NCBI GenBank assembly: GCA_002435825.1
Contig: DIVL01000028.1
Coordinates: forward strand, 7,899-71,898
Source of the DNA: Anaerolineaceae bacterium UBA6133
GTDB lineage: Bacteria > Chloroflexota > Anaerolineae > Anaerolineales > Anaerolineaceae
Length of the DNA: 64,000 bases
Direction of reading: 5' to 3'
Under the pieces are notes generated by a model, which worked only from the letters and a program-made list of their open reading frames with translations, was not told where the DNA came from and made no database searches. Position numbers and translations under genes: made by a program. Numbering within the stretch: the first letter of the stretch is position 1; each line of letters begins with the position of its first letter. Positions 34,591-43,948 of the stretch are shown here, one piece after another.

Positions 34591-36516
34591 ATGTCACTCC
34601 TGACTGCCCAAAACCTTGCGAAATCATTTGGTCCTGTGGATATCTTTGATGAGATCAATCTTTCGATTCCACGACATGCCCGCATCGCAATCGTTGGTCC
34701 GAATGGTGTTGGCAAGACGACCCTCTTGCGCATTCTCGCCGGCGAAGACACGCCCACAGAAGGCGCCGTGCACCGCGCGAAAGGCTTGAGGTTGGGTTAC
34801 CTGCCCCAGGAAGCGGTCAGCATGCTGGAAGGGACGTTGTGGGACTCCTGCTTGTTAGCTTTTGAGGACCTGATGGCACAAGGGGAAGAGTTGCGGGAAA
34901 TGGAAAAGTTGATGCAGGATCCCGCCTGTGATCCATCTGTACTGGAACGTTATGGTAGAGTCCAGACTTTCTTTGAATATAGCGGAGGTTACACCTACCA
35001 GGCGCGCATTCGCCAGACATTGGACGGACTGGGGTTCTCGGAGCACGATTATGAGCGTCCACTAACACAACTTTCGGGTGGGCAGCGAACCAGAGCCCGA
35101 CTGGCGCGCATCCTGCTGGACGACCCGGACCTGCTTCTGTTGGATGAACCCAGCAACCATCTGGATATCAACGCCGTGGAATGGCTGGAAGCTTACCTGA
35201 GGGACTGGAGCGGGGCAGTGGTGATCGTCTCGCATGACCGCTACTTTTTGGACCAGACCGCCCATTACATCTGGGAGATGACACCGGCACTGGAAGTCTA
35301 CCGCGGGAATTACACCGCGTATTTACGCCAGCGCGAGGAACGCTATACCCGGCGCGTGGCGGAATTTGAGGCGCAAAACGAGTACATCGAAAAACAGCAG
35401 GACTATATCCGGCGCTTCCTGGGCACACAGAATAACAATCAGGCCAGAGGCAGGCAGCGCCGCCTGGAGCGCTTGTTGGCAGACTCGCGCCTGACCGCGC
35501 CGACTGCCAACATCCGCCCGATGCACCTGCGCTTCAAGCTGGCTGACCGCTCAGGCAACCTGGTCTTGCGCACCTACGATTTGCAGGTGGGCTATGAGGA
35601 TGAAGGGCGACCGCTTTTTAACTGTCCGGATCTGGTGCTCGAAAGGCGTGAATGTGTCGCGGTGATCGGACCGAATGGCGCTGGCAAGACAACCCTCTTG
35701 AAGACCGTTCTGAACCAGACCCCACCCTACGCCGGACGGGTGGAACTGGGAGCGAACCTCAAGGTGGGCTATTTTGCCCAGGCGCATGAAGGCTTGGTGC
35801 CTGAAAATACCCTGATGGATGAGATTGACACCGTCGCTCCAAGCATGCTGCCTGCGGAAGCGCGCAACTACCTGGCACGCTACGGCTTCCAGGGAGATGA
35901 GGTTTTTTCGCAGGTGGCAACCCTCTCTGGCGGCGAACGCGGTCGTTTGGCGCTGGCAAAGCTGGCGCTCTCGGATGCGAATCTGCTGATGCTGGACGAA
36001 CCCACCAACCACCTTGACCTTGCCACGCAGGAGGTACTTCAGGATGTGCTCGCACACTATCCAGGCACGATCATGCTGGTCTCGCATGACCGCTACCTGA
36101 TTGATGCCCTGGCAACCCAAATCTGGGAATTGGACATGCAAAGCGCCAGTTTGCAAGTGTTTAAGGGTGCTTATTCTGAATTCAGACAATTCAAGGAAGG
36201 GCGATTACAGGTAAGGGATTTTCATGAAATTCCGTTTGCATCAGATCTAGCAAACGAACCCGCGGTAATGCCCGCCAAAGTTGGATTAAGCCGCAACCAA
36301 CGCCAGCAAATTGAGAAAAAGTTGGCGGCGTTGGAGCAGAAGATCCATGCAGCCGAGGTTGAAAAAGCCAGTTGCGAAGCCCAACTCTCCAAGCCAACGG
36401 CTGACTTGCGAAAATTGGAGAGAGTCACAGAAAATTATCAAACCGTCACGCTCACTTTGGAGAAACTGCTTGCCGAATGGGAAGGCCTGGCAGAACAATT
36501 GCACCAGGACGAATAA
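34591..36516 (+). CDS. ABC-F family ATPase
   Basis: A 641-residue soluble protein with two ABC domains and no membrane part, as in ribosome-associated ABC-F factors (EttA, Uup, YdiF type). The first domain has GPNGVGKTT near residue 35, LSGGQRTRARLA near 156 and LLLLDEPSNHLD near 178. The second has GPNGAGKTT near 360, LSGGERGRLALA near 446 and LLMLDEPTNHLD near 467. A charged C-terminal coiled coil (about 570-641) is typical of the Uup/YdiF branch. I use ATG 34591; an in-frame TTG lies 3 codons upstream. Confidence 0.93.
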   Translation: MSLLTAQNLAKSFGPVDIFDEINLSIPRHARIAIVGPNGVGKTTLLRILAGEDTPTEGAVHRAKGLRLGYLPQEAVSMLEGTLWDSCLLAFEDLMAQGEELREMEKLMQDPACDPSVLERYGRVQTFFEYSGGYTYQARIRQTLDGLGFSEHDYERPLTQLSGGQRTRARLARILLDDPDLLLLDEPSNHLDINAVEWLEAYLRDWSGAVVIVSHDRYFLDQTAHYIWEMTPALEVYRGNYTAYLRQREERYTRRVAEFEAQNEYIEKQQDYIRRFLGTQNNNQARGRQRRLERLLADSRLTAPTANIRPMHLRFKLADRSGNLVLRTYDLQVGYEDEGRPLFNCPDLVLERRECVAVIGPNGAGKTTLLKTVLNQTPPYAGRVELGANLKVGYFAQAHEGLVPENTLMDEIDTVAPSMLPAEARNYLARYGFQGDEVFSQVATLSGGERGRLALAKLALSDANLLMLDEPTNHLDLATQEVLQDVLAHYPGTIMLVSHDRYLIDALATQIWELDMQSASLQVFKGAYSEFRQFKEGRLQVRDFHEIPFASDLANEPAVMPAKVGLSRNQRQQIEKKLAALEQKIHAAEVEKASCEAQLSKPTADLRKLERVTENYQTVTLTLEKLLAEWEGLAEQLHQDE

Positions 36517-36530
36517 ATTGTTAGCTGACA

Positions 36531-36539
36531 TGCTATAAT
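36531..36539 (+). promoter_or_regulatory. Extended -10 promoter of the epimerase gene
   Basis: TGCTATAAT is a perfect extended -10 box 30 nt before the ATG at 36570, in the 53-nt gap after the ABC-F gene. The same TGCTATAAT string occurs before the EVE gene and before the zinc-ribbon gene at 62.6 kb. Confidence 0.6.
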
Positions 36540-36569
36540 TCAGCAAATTTTTTAGACAGGTAGTTGGCA

Positions 36570-37520
36570 ATGAACTATTTAGTAACTGGAGGGGCGGGGT
36601 TTTTGGGCACTGCTCTAAGCAACCGCCTGGCAAAACAAGGACATCACGTGCGAGTGCTGGATGACTGCTCGGCGGGGAATCCTGTTTACTTATTACCCGA
36701 AGTGGAATTTGTACAGGGTGACATCAACGAAAAGACGCTGCTTTGGAAACTGCTGCAGGATGTGGATTGCGTTTTCCACCTGGCAGCCAAAGTCAGCGTG
36801 CCCGAGTCCTCCCTCTTTCCGAGCAGCTATAACCTCGTGAACGTCAGTGGGACAGTGACGCTGATGGAAGCTATTCGCGACACGAAGGTAAAACGCGTGG
36901 TGCTGGCATCCTCCGGAGCCGTTTACGGTCTCCAGGACCAGATCCCCTATCTCGAAACATTTGAGGTTCACCCCGAGTCGCCTTATGCTGTCTCGAAACT
37001 TTCCGCGGAGCATTATGTGCGCACTATTGGCGCACAGGCGGGAGTGGAGGCGGTCTGCCTGCGGATTTTCAATGCCTATGGACCGGGTCAACGCGTTCCC
37101 CATTCCCACCCGCCGATCATTTCCAATTTCCTCAAACACGCTCTTACCAATGGAACGATCATCATCCACGGAGATGGCAGCCAGACGCGTGATTATGTGT
37201 ACGTGGACGACGTGGTCAACGCCCTGGTGACCTCCTCCACCGCGGTGGGTGTGGACCAGCAGGTGATCAACGTTGGCAGTGGGGTGGAGACGAGCGTTTT
37301 GGAATTGGTGCGCCTGGTGCGGCAGGTGACAGGCAGAAAACCCGAAGAGGTATACAATCCACTTAAGAGCGGCGGTTCGGACCGTATGTGTGCTGGCATT
37401 GCAAAGGCTCAAGAAAAGCTCAATTACATCCCGCTAGTGCCGCTTGAGACCGGTTTGCGGCTGACGATTGAGCGCGACCCTCAATACAAAAAAGAAATTG
37501 AATCCAAGCCTATCGCGTGA
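36570..37520 (+). CDS. NAD-dependent epimerase (UDP-glucose 4-epimerase-like)
   Basis: A 316-residue extended short-chain dehydrogenase. The NAD-binding motif VTGGAGFLG lies at residues 5-13, the VFHLAAKVSV block near 72, and the catalytic YAVSK (Tyr140, Lys144 approximately) follows ESP. RIFNAYGPGQ near 166 is typical of UDP-glucose/UDP-glucuronate epimerases. It probably makes a nucleotide sugar for surface polysaccharide. The ATG at 36570 is preferred over TTG 36564. The end overlaps the start region of the following DNA glycosylase gene. Confidence 0.9.
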   Translation: MNYLVTGGAGFLGTALSNRLAKQGHHVRVLDDCSAGNPVYLLPEVEFVQGDINEKTLLWKLLQDVDCVFHLAAKVSVPESSLFPSSYNLVNVSGTVTLMEAIRDTKVKRVVLASSGAVYGLQDQIPYLETFEVHPESPYAVSKLSAEHYVRTIGAQAGVEAVCLRIFNAYGPGQRVPHSHPPIISNFLKHALTNGTIIIHGDGSQTRDYVYVDDVVNALVTSSTAVGVDQQVINVGSGVETSVLELVRLVRQVTGRKPEEVYNPLKSGGSDRMCAGIAKAQEKLNYIPLVPLETGLRLTIERDPQYKKEIESKPIA

Positions 37521-38088
37521 ATTTTTCTCTCGACCAGCGCTGCAGGTAGCCCCTGATTTGCTGGGGTGTTTGCTTGTGCGCCGCTGGGAAGGGCAGCGGC
37601 TGGCGGGCGTGATCGTGGAGGTGGAGGCGTACCAGGGCGTGGATGACCAGGCATGCCATGCCAGGGCAGGCAAGACGGCTCGCAACGCGGTAATGTTTGG
37701 CGCTCCTGGCAGAGCCTACATTTACTTTACCTATGGGATGCACTGGATGCTTAATTTGGTTTGTGAAGCCGAGGGAGTGCCGGCGGCGGTCTTGATCCGT
37801 GCGATCAAACCGGTTGAGGGGTTGGAGCTGATGCGCCTGCTGCGCCCAAAGCTGGCAGGGAAACCTGGCTGGCTGAGCGGTCCGGCTAAGGTGACCCAGG
37901 CATTGGCAATTGGCAGGGAGCAGAATGGGGTGGATGTATGCTCAGAGGAAGGCGATCTGTGGGTGGAGAGGGGAGTCAGCGTGCCTGAACAGGAGGTGGT
38001 GACATCTCCGCGGATCGGCATTGGTTATGCGCCCGAACCCTGGCTTTCGCTGCCCTGGCGCTGGGTTTGGAAAGCGGGCAAGGGATGA
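37498..38088 (+). CDS. 3-methyladenine DNA glycosylase (AAG/MPG family)
   Basis: A DNA glycosylase of the mammalian AAG type that excises alkylated purines. The block VEVEAYQGVDDQACHARAG contains the catalytic Glu. It is followed by NAVMFGAPGRAYIYFTYGMHWMLN, the conserved nucleotide-flipping region, and VLIRAIKP. The beginning, LSREFFSRPALQVAPDLLG, is the normal start of the family. I choose TTG 37498 (196 residues), which overlaps the epimerase gene by 23 nt; a TTG at 37468 would lengthen the overlap to 53 nt. Both starts have weak ribosome sites, so the start is uncertain. Confidence 0.88.
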   Translation: MNPSLSREFFSRPALQVAPDLLGCLLVRRWEGQRLAGVIVEVEAYQGVDDQACHARAGKTARNAVMFGAPGRAYIYFTYGMHWMLNLVCEAEGVPAAVLIRAIKPVEGLELMRLLRPKLAGKPGWLSGPAKVTQALAIGREQNGVDVCSEEGDLWVERGVSVPEQEVVTSPRIGIGYAPEPWLSLPWRWVWKAGKG

Positions 38089-38115
38089 TGCCTGTTCCAT
38101 GCGAAGAAGATAGTG

Positions 38116-38121
38116 TAAGAT
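38116..38121 (+). promoter_or_regulatory. -10-like box of the bactofilin gene
   Basis: TAAGAT ends 7 nt before the ATG at 38129. If used, the transcript would be leaderless. The -35 region has no clear match, so this is tentative. Confidence 0.3.
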
Positions 38122-38128
38122 TGTGGCG

Positions 38129-38695
38129 ATGAGCATATTTTCGCGTAAGAAAGATACGGCAATATTTACCCCCGAGAGGCTCCAAGCCCGCGTGAGCACG
38201 GTTTTAGGATCGGGCATTCACTGGGTTGGCGATCTGCACGGCACGGGCGGCGTGCGCATTGAAGGCACCATGCAGGGCGATATCGTCATCAAGGGTCTGG
38301 TTGTAATTGGCGAAACCGGGAAGGTTATTTGCCCCGAGCTGAAAGCTGAAACAGTAGTGGTGGCGGGCACAGTACAGGGTAACATCACCTGCCAGAAGCT
38401 CGAGATCCGCTCCAGCGGGCGGGTTTGGGGCGACGTGGTGGCGGTCAGCTTTAGCAGTGAAGACGGCGCTTTCCTGCGCGGTCAGATGCGCATGGAAGAA
38501 CGCATCGAAATCCAACTTGTGGAAGAACAGATCCCGGAAGAGATTGAGATGCCCGAGTTCCAACCTGAAGCCGTCCTTTCGGTCTCAACTCCAGTAGAAA
38601 CTGAGCCTGCACCAGAAAAAGTAGCCCCCGATCTGCAGGCGAGTGAGCCTAAAAAAACTGGAAAACCCAAACTGAAATCCCCCTGGGATAATTAA
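38129..38695 (+). CDS. Bactofilin (polymer-forming cytoskeletal protein)
   Basis: A 188-residue bactofilin. The core (about residues 30-125) is a right-handed beta-helix with the typical repeats GDLHGTGGVRIEGTMQGDIV, LVVIGETGKVICPELKAETVVVAGTVQGNI and LEIRSSGRVWGDVV. An N-terminal basic segment and a Pro/Glu/Lys-rich C-terminal tail flank it. Bactofilins polymerise without nucleotides and help set cell shape or local wall synthesis. ATG 38129 is preferred; GTG 38123 is in frame just upstream. The gene converges with dtd. Confidence 0.92.
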   Translation: MSIFSRKKDTAIFTPERLQARVSTVLGSGIHWVGDLHGTGGVRIEGTMQGDIVIKGLVVIGETGKVICPELKAETVVVAGTVQGNITCQKLEIRSSGRVWGDVVAVSFSSEDGAFLRGQMRMEERIEIQLVEEQIPEEIEMPEFQPEAVLSVSTPVETEPAPEKVAPDLQASEPKKTGKPKLKSPWDN

Positions 38696-38699
38696 TTCT

Positions 38700-39146
38700 T
38701 CAAGCCTGCGGCAGCTCCAACAGGATGGTCACCGGTCCATCATTGCGGATATCCACCACCATGTGCGCGCCAAAAATGCCTTGCTGAGCGGCAATGCCAA
38801 ATTCGCGCAGACGATCAGTAAAGACGTCCACCAGCGGCTCAGCCATCTCCGGTTTGGCAGCATTAATGAAGGATGGGCGCCTGCCGCGGCTGGTATCGGC
38901 ATACAGCGTAAACTGCGACACGACGATTGCCTCCCCATTCTCATCCAAAAGCGAGCGGTTCATTTTTCCGGCTTCATCTTCAAACACACGCAGGTAGGCG
39001 GTCTTTTCAGCCAGCTCCCGGGCAATCTCCGGCGTGTCGTCGGGTCCGATCCCAAGCAGGATGACATACCCCAGACCGATCTGAGCCACAACCTCGTTTT
39101 CGACAGTGACACTGCCGCTGGTTACCCGCTGCAGGACGGCTCTCAT
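38700..39146 (-). CDS. dtd: D-aminoacyl-tRNA deacylase
   Basis: Removes D-amino acids (and Gly from tRNA-Ala) mis-attached to tRNA. The 148-residue length is exact for the family. The signatures [13 protein letters not shown] at the N-terminus, SQFTLYAD near 76-83 and the cross-subunit motif GPVT near 137-140 are all present. The gene overlaps the histidine phosphatase gene by 4 nt (ATGA), so it is expressed from the same transcript. Confidence 0.96.
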   Translation of the reverse strand: MRAVLQRVTSGSVTVENEVVAQIGLGYVILLGIGPDDTPEIARELAEKTAYLRVFEDEAGKMNRSLLDENGEAIVVSQFTLYADTSRGRRPSFINAAKPEMAEPLVDVFTDRLREFGIAAQQGIFGAHMVVDIRNDGPVTILLELPQA

Positions 39147-39721
39147 CGCGGCTCCTTGGACGTTCCGCGCTCGATGTATCCCGGCCAGGTAAAGTTTTCG
39201 TCAAAATCCACTTCCAAGATTCCACAATGGGGAATGCGACCGGGATTGTAGAATTGTTTCATCACATACCCATGCGTAACAACAATAATTTTTTCATACG
39301 ACAGGTAAGGCAGCAAAGATGAAGCCGCACGGCGGGCAACCTGATCGTAACCTTCCCAGTTGAGTTTTGCCTCGGGGGTACGCACGCCCTTGAAACGGCT
39401 GGCTTCCTCGATGGCTGCCAGGGTATCGGTGAAATCACGATTCTTGTATTGAGTGTCGATCAGCCACTCGTGGATGTCGAACACCACCTCGATGGGCAGA
39501 TCGAGCCGGCGGGAGATGACAGCCGCTGTCTGCAGCGCGCGCGTGTAGGGGGAACTGACAATTAGTTGGCAGCCCTGCAGACGCGGATCTTTTGCCACCG
39601 CTTCCGCCTGGGCAACACCCCGTTCCGTGAGCGGCGCCAACTCTCGTGCCGGACCCGGAAAGCCGCGACCTTCTGTGACCGTATAATCCTGTTCTCCGTG
39701 CCGTACCAGTACCAGATGCAT
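39143..39721 (-). CDS. Histidine phosphatase superfamily protein
   Basis: A 192-residue phosphoglycerate-mutase-like enzyme. The catalytic LVRHGEQ motif lies at residues 4-10 (His8), the RALQT block near 60-64 and the second histidine in VVTHGYV near 146-152. Such proteins dephosphorylate small metabolites or proteins; the substrate cannot be told. It is the first gene of a two-gene unit with dtd. Confidence 0.9.
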   Translation of the reverse strand: MHLVLVRHGEQDYTVTEGRGFPGPARELAPLTERGVAQAEAVAKDPRLQGCQLIVSSPYTRALQTAAVISRRLDLPIEVVFDIHEWLIDTQYKNRDFTDTLAAIEEASRFKGVRTPEAKLNWEGYDQVARRAASSLLPYLSYEKIIVVTHGYVMKQFYNPGRIPHCGILEVDFDENFTWPGYIERGTSKEPR

Positions 39722-39912
39722 AGCTACCTCCTGTTCTGACTTACAAGTTTATCAAACCTTTAAGATTGAAGTAGGTGCTTTATGATGAAGACGCATAATC
39801 TCCCTGAAGGTTTCGGCATGCTCCTGACAAAAAGTATGCTTTAAAACTCTCTGATTCTCAGGTGGAAATATGAAATTTGTGGTAAATTTTAGAATCGATT
39901 GCGGAAAAAGAG

Positions 39913-41295
39913 ATGCAAGGAAATAATCATCGTTCCCCCAAGTGGATTCGCAGCATTCCCAGGCTGACTATTGAAGGTCGGCGGAAAATTATCGATGATG
40001 TCCATGATGATTCAAGGGCAAACTTTGATTATTTAATCCTGGTAGCGCTTTCGAGCTCTATTGCTACTTTGGGTCTGCTTTCAGACTCTCCGGCTGTCAT
40101 CATCGGCGCGATGGTCGTTGCTCCGTTGATGTCCCCAATTTTGGCGATAGGTCTGGCAACAACGACTGGAGAGAAGAAATTGCTGAAAGAAGCCCTCCTG
40201 ACCTTGTTCATTGGAGCTGTGCTTTCCATCGTGATCGCTGTGATTTTGACCTGGATCAATGATGAACTTCCTTTTATTTCCTTACATCAGATCCCAGGTG
40301 AAGTTATGTCCCGAGCAAGATCTTCCCCTGTGGATCTGACCATTGCGATTGCGGGTGGGTTGGCGGCTGCCTATGCGATTACCCGCCCTAAACTTTCAGC
40401 TGCTTTGCCTGGTGTCGCGATTGCTACAGCCCTGATGCCGCCTGTTTGCAGCGTGGGCGTAGGATTGGCCCTGCAAAACTGGCAGGTTGCCAGTGGTGCG
40501 GGGTTGCTTTTTATCACAAACGCGGTCGCGATTGCTTTTGCTTCTGGTTTGGTATTTTTGGCCAGGGGCTTTTCCAAGGAACATCGGTTTGGTGACGCGA
40601 AAATGACTGCATCCCTCTGGGTTTCCACTGTTCTGGTGGTCATTCTCCTGATCCCATTAACGTACTTTAGTTTGCGTGTCATTCGGCAGGCTGAAAAAAC
40701 CCAAATGATCAACACAATTGTGGAAAGGGAAGTTGCCTTGCTTCCCAACGTCCAGTTGGAAGAAGCCAGTTTTATCAATGGCTCAGAAGTTCTCGATTTG
40801 CGTCTGACGTTGCATACAAGCCGATCTCTAACCTGGCGGGAAATTGTCAGTCTGCAAGAAGCTATTGCCACCGGGCTCGGTCAGAATGTATCACTGAAAG
40901 TTGAACAAGTCTTGTTTAGAGAGCTGGATCCAATGATTCCTCCAACGCTGACGCCAACTCTAACGCCCGGACCAAGCGCAACACCAACGCTAACCAGAAC
41001 GCCTCTTCCAACCTCTACCCCAACACCAACCCAGACGCCTGAGCCCACCTTTACCCCTACTCCAACCGCCACGCCTGTACCCATCCAGGCACGGATCACA
41101 TGGCCTGACACCCCTGGATTAACTCTGTATCAGGAACCAGGCGGTCCCTCTATTGGCAGGCTGTACTTTTCTCAATTGGTTATGGTTTATCATGACCAAC
41201 AGACTTATGATGGGTTGGTGTGGGTAAAAATCAGGGATGAACAAGGGCGCATAGGCTGGTTGCCGCAAAATTATCTGGAAGTTTTGAATCCCTGA
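39913..41295 (+). CDS. DUF389 membrane protein fused to a Thr-Pro linker and SH3b domain
   Basis: A 460-residue protein. Residues 30-260 form the DUF389 (TIGR00341-like) membrane domain with about six hydrophobic helices, SPAVIIGAMVVAPLMSPI and LPGVAIATALMPPVCSVGVGL being the family hallmarks. A soluble part follows (about 260-335). Then come some 50 residues of TPTLTPTP-type repeats and, at about 393-460, a bacterial SH3-like domain with VWVKIRDEQGRIGWLPQNYLEV. The fusion suggests that the membrane protein contacts the cell wall or a surface ligand. DUF389 proteins have no established function. Confidence 0.85.
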   Translation: MQGNNHRSPKWIRSIPRLTIEGRRKIIDDVHDDSRANFDYLILVALSSSIATLGLLSDSPAVIIGAMVVAPLMSPILAIGLATTTGEKKLLKEALLTLFIGAVLSIVIAVILTWINDELPFISLHQIPGEVMSRARSSPVDLTIAIAGGLAAAYAITRPKLSAALPGVAIATALMPPVCSVGVGLALQNWQVASGAGLLFITNAVAIAFASGLVFLARGFSKEHRFGDAKMTASLWVSTVLVVILLIPLTYFSLRVIRQAEKTQMINTIVEREVALLPNVQLEEASFINGSEVLDLRLTLHTSRSLTWREIVSLQEAIATGLGQNVSLKVEQVLFRELDPMIPPTLTPTLTPGPSATPTLTRTPLPTSTPTPTQTPEPTFTPTPTATPVPIQARITWPDTPGLTLYQEPGGPSIGRLYFSQLVMVYHDQQTYDGLVWVKIRDEQGRIGWLPQNYLEVLNP

Positions 41296-41374
41296 GATTC
41301 TTTATCCCAAACTAAGACAAGGTAATTCAGGAAGGCCAGAATGTGTTGAGGACTGATATCCGTAAAACCCGGTT

Positions 41375-41403
41375 TTGTGAAAGCATAGATCGAAGGTTAT
41401 AAT
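41375..41403 (+). promoter_or_regulatory. Sigma-70 promoter of the RNase D gene, leaderless
   Basis: TTGTGA (41375-41380) and a perfect TATAAT (41398-41403) have the ideal 17-nt spacing. The ATG follows 6 nt after the -10 box, so transcription should start at or next to the A of the start codon. There is no Shine-Dalgarno sequence. Confidence 0.7.
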
Positions 41404-41409
41404 AGGGCT

Positions 41410-42549
41410 ATGCTTCTATCCCAGATGCCGCCGGCAAGCATCGTCAACAATGCTGAAACTTACTCCGAGATGCTCGCTCATCTCAAAACTCAGTCAGATA
41501 TTGCCATCGATACTGAATCGAACAGCCTGCATGCCTATCATGAGCGGGTTTGCCTGATTCAACTTTCCAGCACGGAACGCGATTTCCTGCTGGACCCCTT
41601 TGCCTTCAAAGATCTGAGCGACCTGGGCAGCCTTTTCGCCCGGTCGGACATCCAAAAAATCTTTCATGCCGGAGATTACGACGTTGCCTGTCTCAAGCGG
41701 GATTTCGACTTTACCTTCCATAACATTTTTGACACCATGATAGCCGCGACAGCGCTGGCGGAGCCCAACCTGGGTTTTGCGGCACTGATCGAAAAATACT
41801 TTGGTTTGGTTCTTGATAAAAAATACCAGCGCGCCAACTGGGGTGAACGACCGTTGAAGGCTGATATGCTCAGGTACGCGCAGGCTGATTCACACTACCT
41901 CATTCCGCTGCGCGGCGTCTTGCTCCCTCAGCTTGAAGCCGACAGCCGTTTGCAATTGGTCTTGGAAGAAGGCGAGGGAATGGCGCGCCTCGTCAAACCG
42001 AACGAGCTGCACAGCGAGGATATCTGGCGGGTCAAAGGCGCTCAGGATCTGTCCGCCGAGGCACTTTCGCTGCTCGACGCGCTGAATCATATGCGTGAAA
42101 AGGTTGCCAGCAAGCGCGACGTGCCCCCCTTCAAGGTGCTTTCAGACCGGGCGCTGATTGAAATCGCCCAGACCCAACCGCACTATGTCCAGGAGCTCAG
42201 CCTTTTGCCATCTCTGCCAGAAAGACAGGTTAGAAGGTATGGCAGCTTGTTGATGCAGACCATTCAAGCCTGGCGGGAAAACCCACAAAAGGTAAACCCC
42301 CGCCGGAACCATCGCCTGAGTGACGCGGAAATGAAGCGCCGCGACGCGCTCTCAACCTGGCGGAAACAGGCTGGGTTGGATGAGGGTCTGCCTTCCAACG
42401 CGATCATCTCGCGTGAACTGCTTGACCGCCTGGCACATCTGGACTTTGCGAATTTCGATGAGCTTGAGCAGGCAATGAAATACTTCCCCTATCGTTTTGA
42501 ACGTTATGGCGACGCCATTTTTCAGGCACTGGAAAGGACAAAAGAATGA
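41410..42549 (+). CDS. rnd: RNase D (DEDD exonuclease with HRDC domains)
   Basis: A 379-residue 3'-5' exonuclease for tRNA and other small RNAs. Exonuclease motif I is IAIDTES (about residues 31-38), motif II HAGDYDVACL (about 86-95), and motif III YAQADSHYL (about 156-164). An HRDC domain around 220-290 and a second one at the C-terminus bind RNA. The stop overlaps the next ATG by 4 nt (ATGA). The transcript appears leaderless. Confidence 0.93.
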   Translation: MLLSQMPPASIVNNAETYSEMLAHLKTQSDIAIDTESNSLHAYHERVCLIQLSSTERDFLLDPFAFKDLSDLGSLFARSDIQKIFHAGDYDVACLKRDFDFTFHNIFDTMIAATALAEPNLGFAALIEKYFGLVLDKKYQRANWGERPLKADMLRYAQADSHYLIPLRGVLLPQLEADSRLQLVLEEGEGMARLVKPNELHSEDIWRVKGAQDLSAEALSLLDALNHMREKVASKRDVPPFKVLSDRALIEIAQTQPHYVQELSLLPSLPERQVRRYGSLLMQTIQAWRENPQKVNPRRNHRLSDAEMKRRDALSTWRKQAGLDEGLPSNAIISRELLDRLAHLDFANFDELEQAMKYFPYRFERYGDAIFQALERTKE

Positions 42550-43946
42550 AACTAACCGTTCTCGGCGCGGCACGTACCGTCACCGGTTCAATGCATCTGA
42601 TCGAACATCAGGGACACAAACTTCTGATCGATTGTGGAACTTTTCAGGGCAAGCGCGACGAATCTTACTTTATCAACCTCCACTTCCCATTTGACCCCAG
42701 CGAAATTGACGCGATGATCCTCTCGCACGCCCACATTGACCACAGCGGCAACATCCCCAACCTGGTCAAACAAGGATTTAAGGGTAAGATTTACACCACC
42801 GATGCCAGCGAAGACCTGGCGGATATTATGCTCAGGGATTCAGGGCATATCCAGGAAAGCGACATCAAGTATGTCAATAAAAAACGCCGCAAGAAGGGCG
42901 AGCGTGCTTTGGAACCGATCTACACTCAGAAAGACGCGATCGAGGCAATGCCATTCTTCCAAAAGGTCTGGTATCAGCAGAAATTTGAACCTATTCCGGG
43001 CGTGACTGCCCAGTTGGTGGATGCGGGGCATATCCTGGGCTCGGCGGCTGTCATTTTAGATTATCGTGATGACCAGGGGCAACCCAAGCGCCTGTGGTTC
43101 TCTGGTGATATTGGCAGGCACGATGTTCCGATTTTGCGCGATCCCGTGCTGCCCACAGGGGCGGAAACACTGGTGATGGAATGCACCTATGGCGATAAAC
43201 CGCACGAATCGATGGATGATGCGTATGACGAATTCATTGATGCTGTAAAGCGGACGGTCAGACGCGGCGGCAAGATAATCGTACCGGCTTTCGCTATCGG
43301 GCGCACGCAAAACCTGACCTACTTCCTCAGCCAGGCAATGGATGAAGGCTTAATTCCGGAAATTCCGGTGGTGGTCGATAGCCCGCTGGCAGTCAGCGCC
43401 TCCATTCTGTACCGCAAACACACCGAATGTTTTGACGATGAAACCTGGCAGTATATTGCCGAGCACCGCATGCAGGGGTTGGACTTTCATAATGTGATTT
43501 ACACCAGGTCGGTTGATGAATCGAAGGCGCTCAACGAATGGAATGAGCCGATGATCATTATTTCAGCCTCCGGGATGGCGGAAGCTGGTCGGATTCTGCA
43601 CCACCTGAAGAACAATATCGAAGACGGACGCAACACCATCCTGATCATCTCGTGGCAGGCTCCCGACACGCTTGGACGACGCCTGGCAGACCGCGAACGC
43701 AAGGTGAGGATCTTTGGAGACGAGTATTACCGCAAGGCAGAGGTGGTGACCATTGGCGGTCTGAGCGCGCATGCCGGGCAGACCGGGCTGGTGGAGTATG
43801 CCCTGTCAAGCAAAGACACCCTTAAGCGGATTATCCTCTTCCACGGCGAGCCGGAAAAGGCGCAGGCTTTGATCGACAAGCTGGCTGAGCACCCCGAACT
43901 GCCGCTGCCGGTCTACGCTGAAAAAGGACAGCAGTTCGACCTTTAA
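42546..43946 (+). CDS. Beta-CASP metallo-beta-lactamase-fold RNase
   Basis: A 466-residue member of the CPSF73/Ysh1-like beta-CASP family. The zinc-binding HAHIDHSG motif lies at about residues 61-68, GHILGSA near 161, and GDIGRHD near 183. The beta-CASP insertion has VPAFAIGRTQ and SASGMAEAGR, and the C-terminal SAHAGQ supplies the last ligand. Such enzymes cleave RNA endo- or exonucleolytically. Coupling to rnd by an ATGA overlap fits a joint role in RNA processing, just upstream of a tRNA gene. Confidence 0.93.
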   Translation: MKLTVLGAARTVTGSMHLIEHQGHKLLIDCGTFQGKRDESYFINLHFPFDPSEIDAMILSHAHIDHSGNIPNLVKQGFKGKIYTTDASEDLADIMLRDSGHIQESDIKYVNKKRRKKGERALEPIYTQKDAIEAMPFFQKVWYQQKFEPIPGVTAQLVDAGHILGSAAVILDYRDDQGQPKRLWFSGDIGRHDVPILRDPVLPTGAETLVMECTYGDKPHESMDDAYDEFIDAVKRTVRRGGKIIVPAFAIGRTQNLTYFLSQAMDEGLIPEIPVVVDSPLAVSASILYRKHTECFDDETWQYIAEHRMQGLDFHNVIYTRSVDESKALNEWNEPMIIISASGMAEAGRILHHLKNNIEDGRNTILIISWQAPDTLGRRLADRERKVRIFGDEYYRKAEVVTIGGLSAHAGQTGLVEYALSSKDTLKRIILFHGEPEKAQALIDKLAEHPELPLPVYAEKGQQFDL

Positions 43947-43948
43947 GG

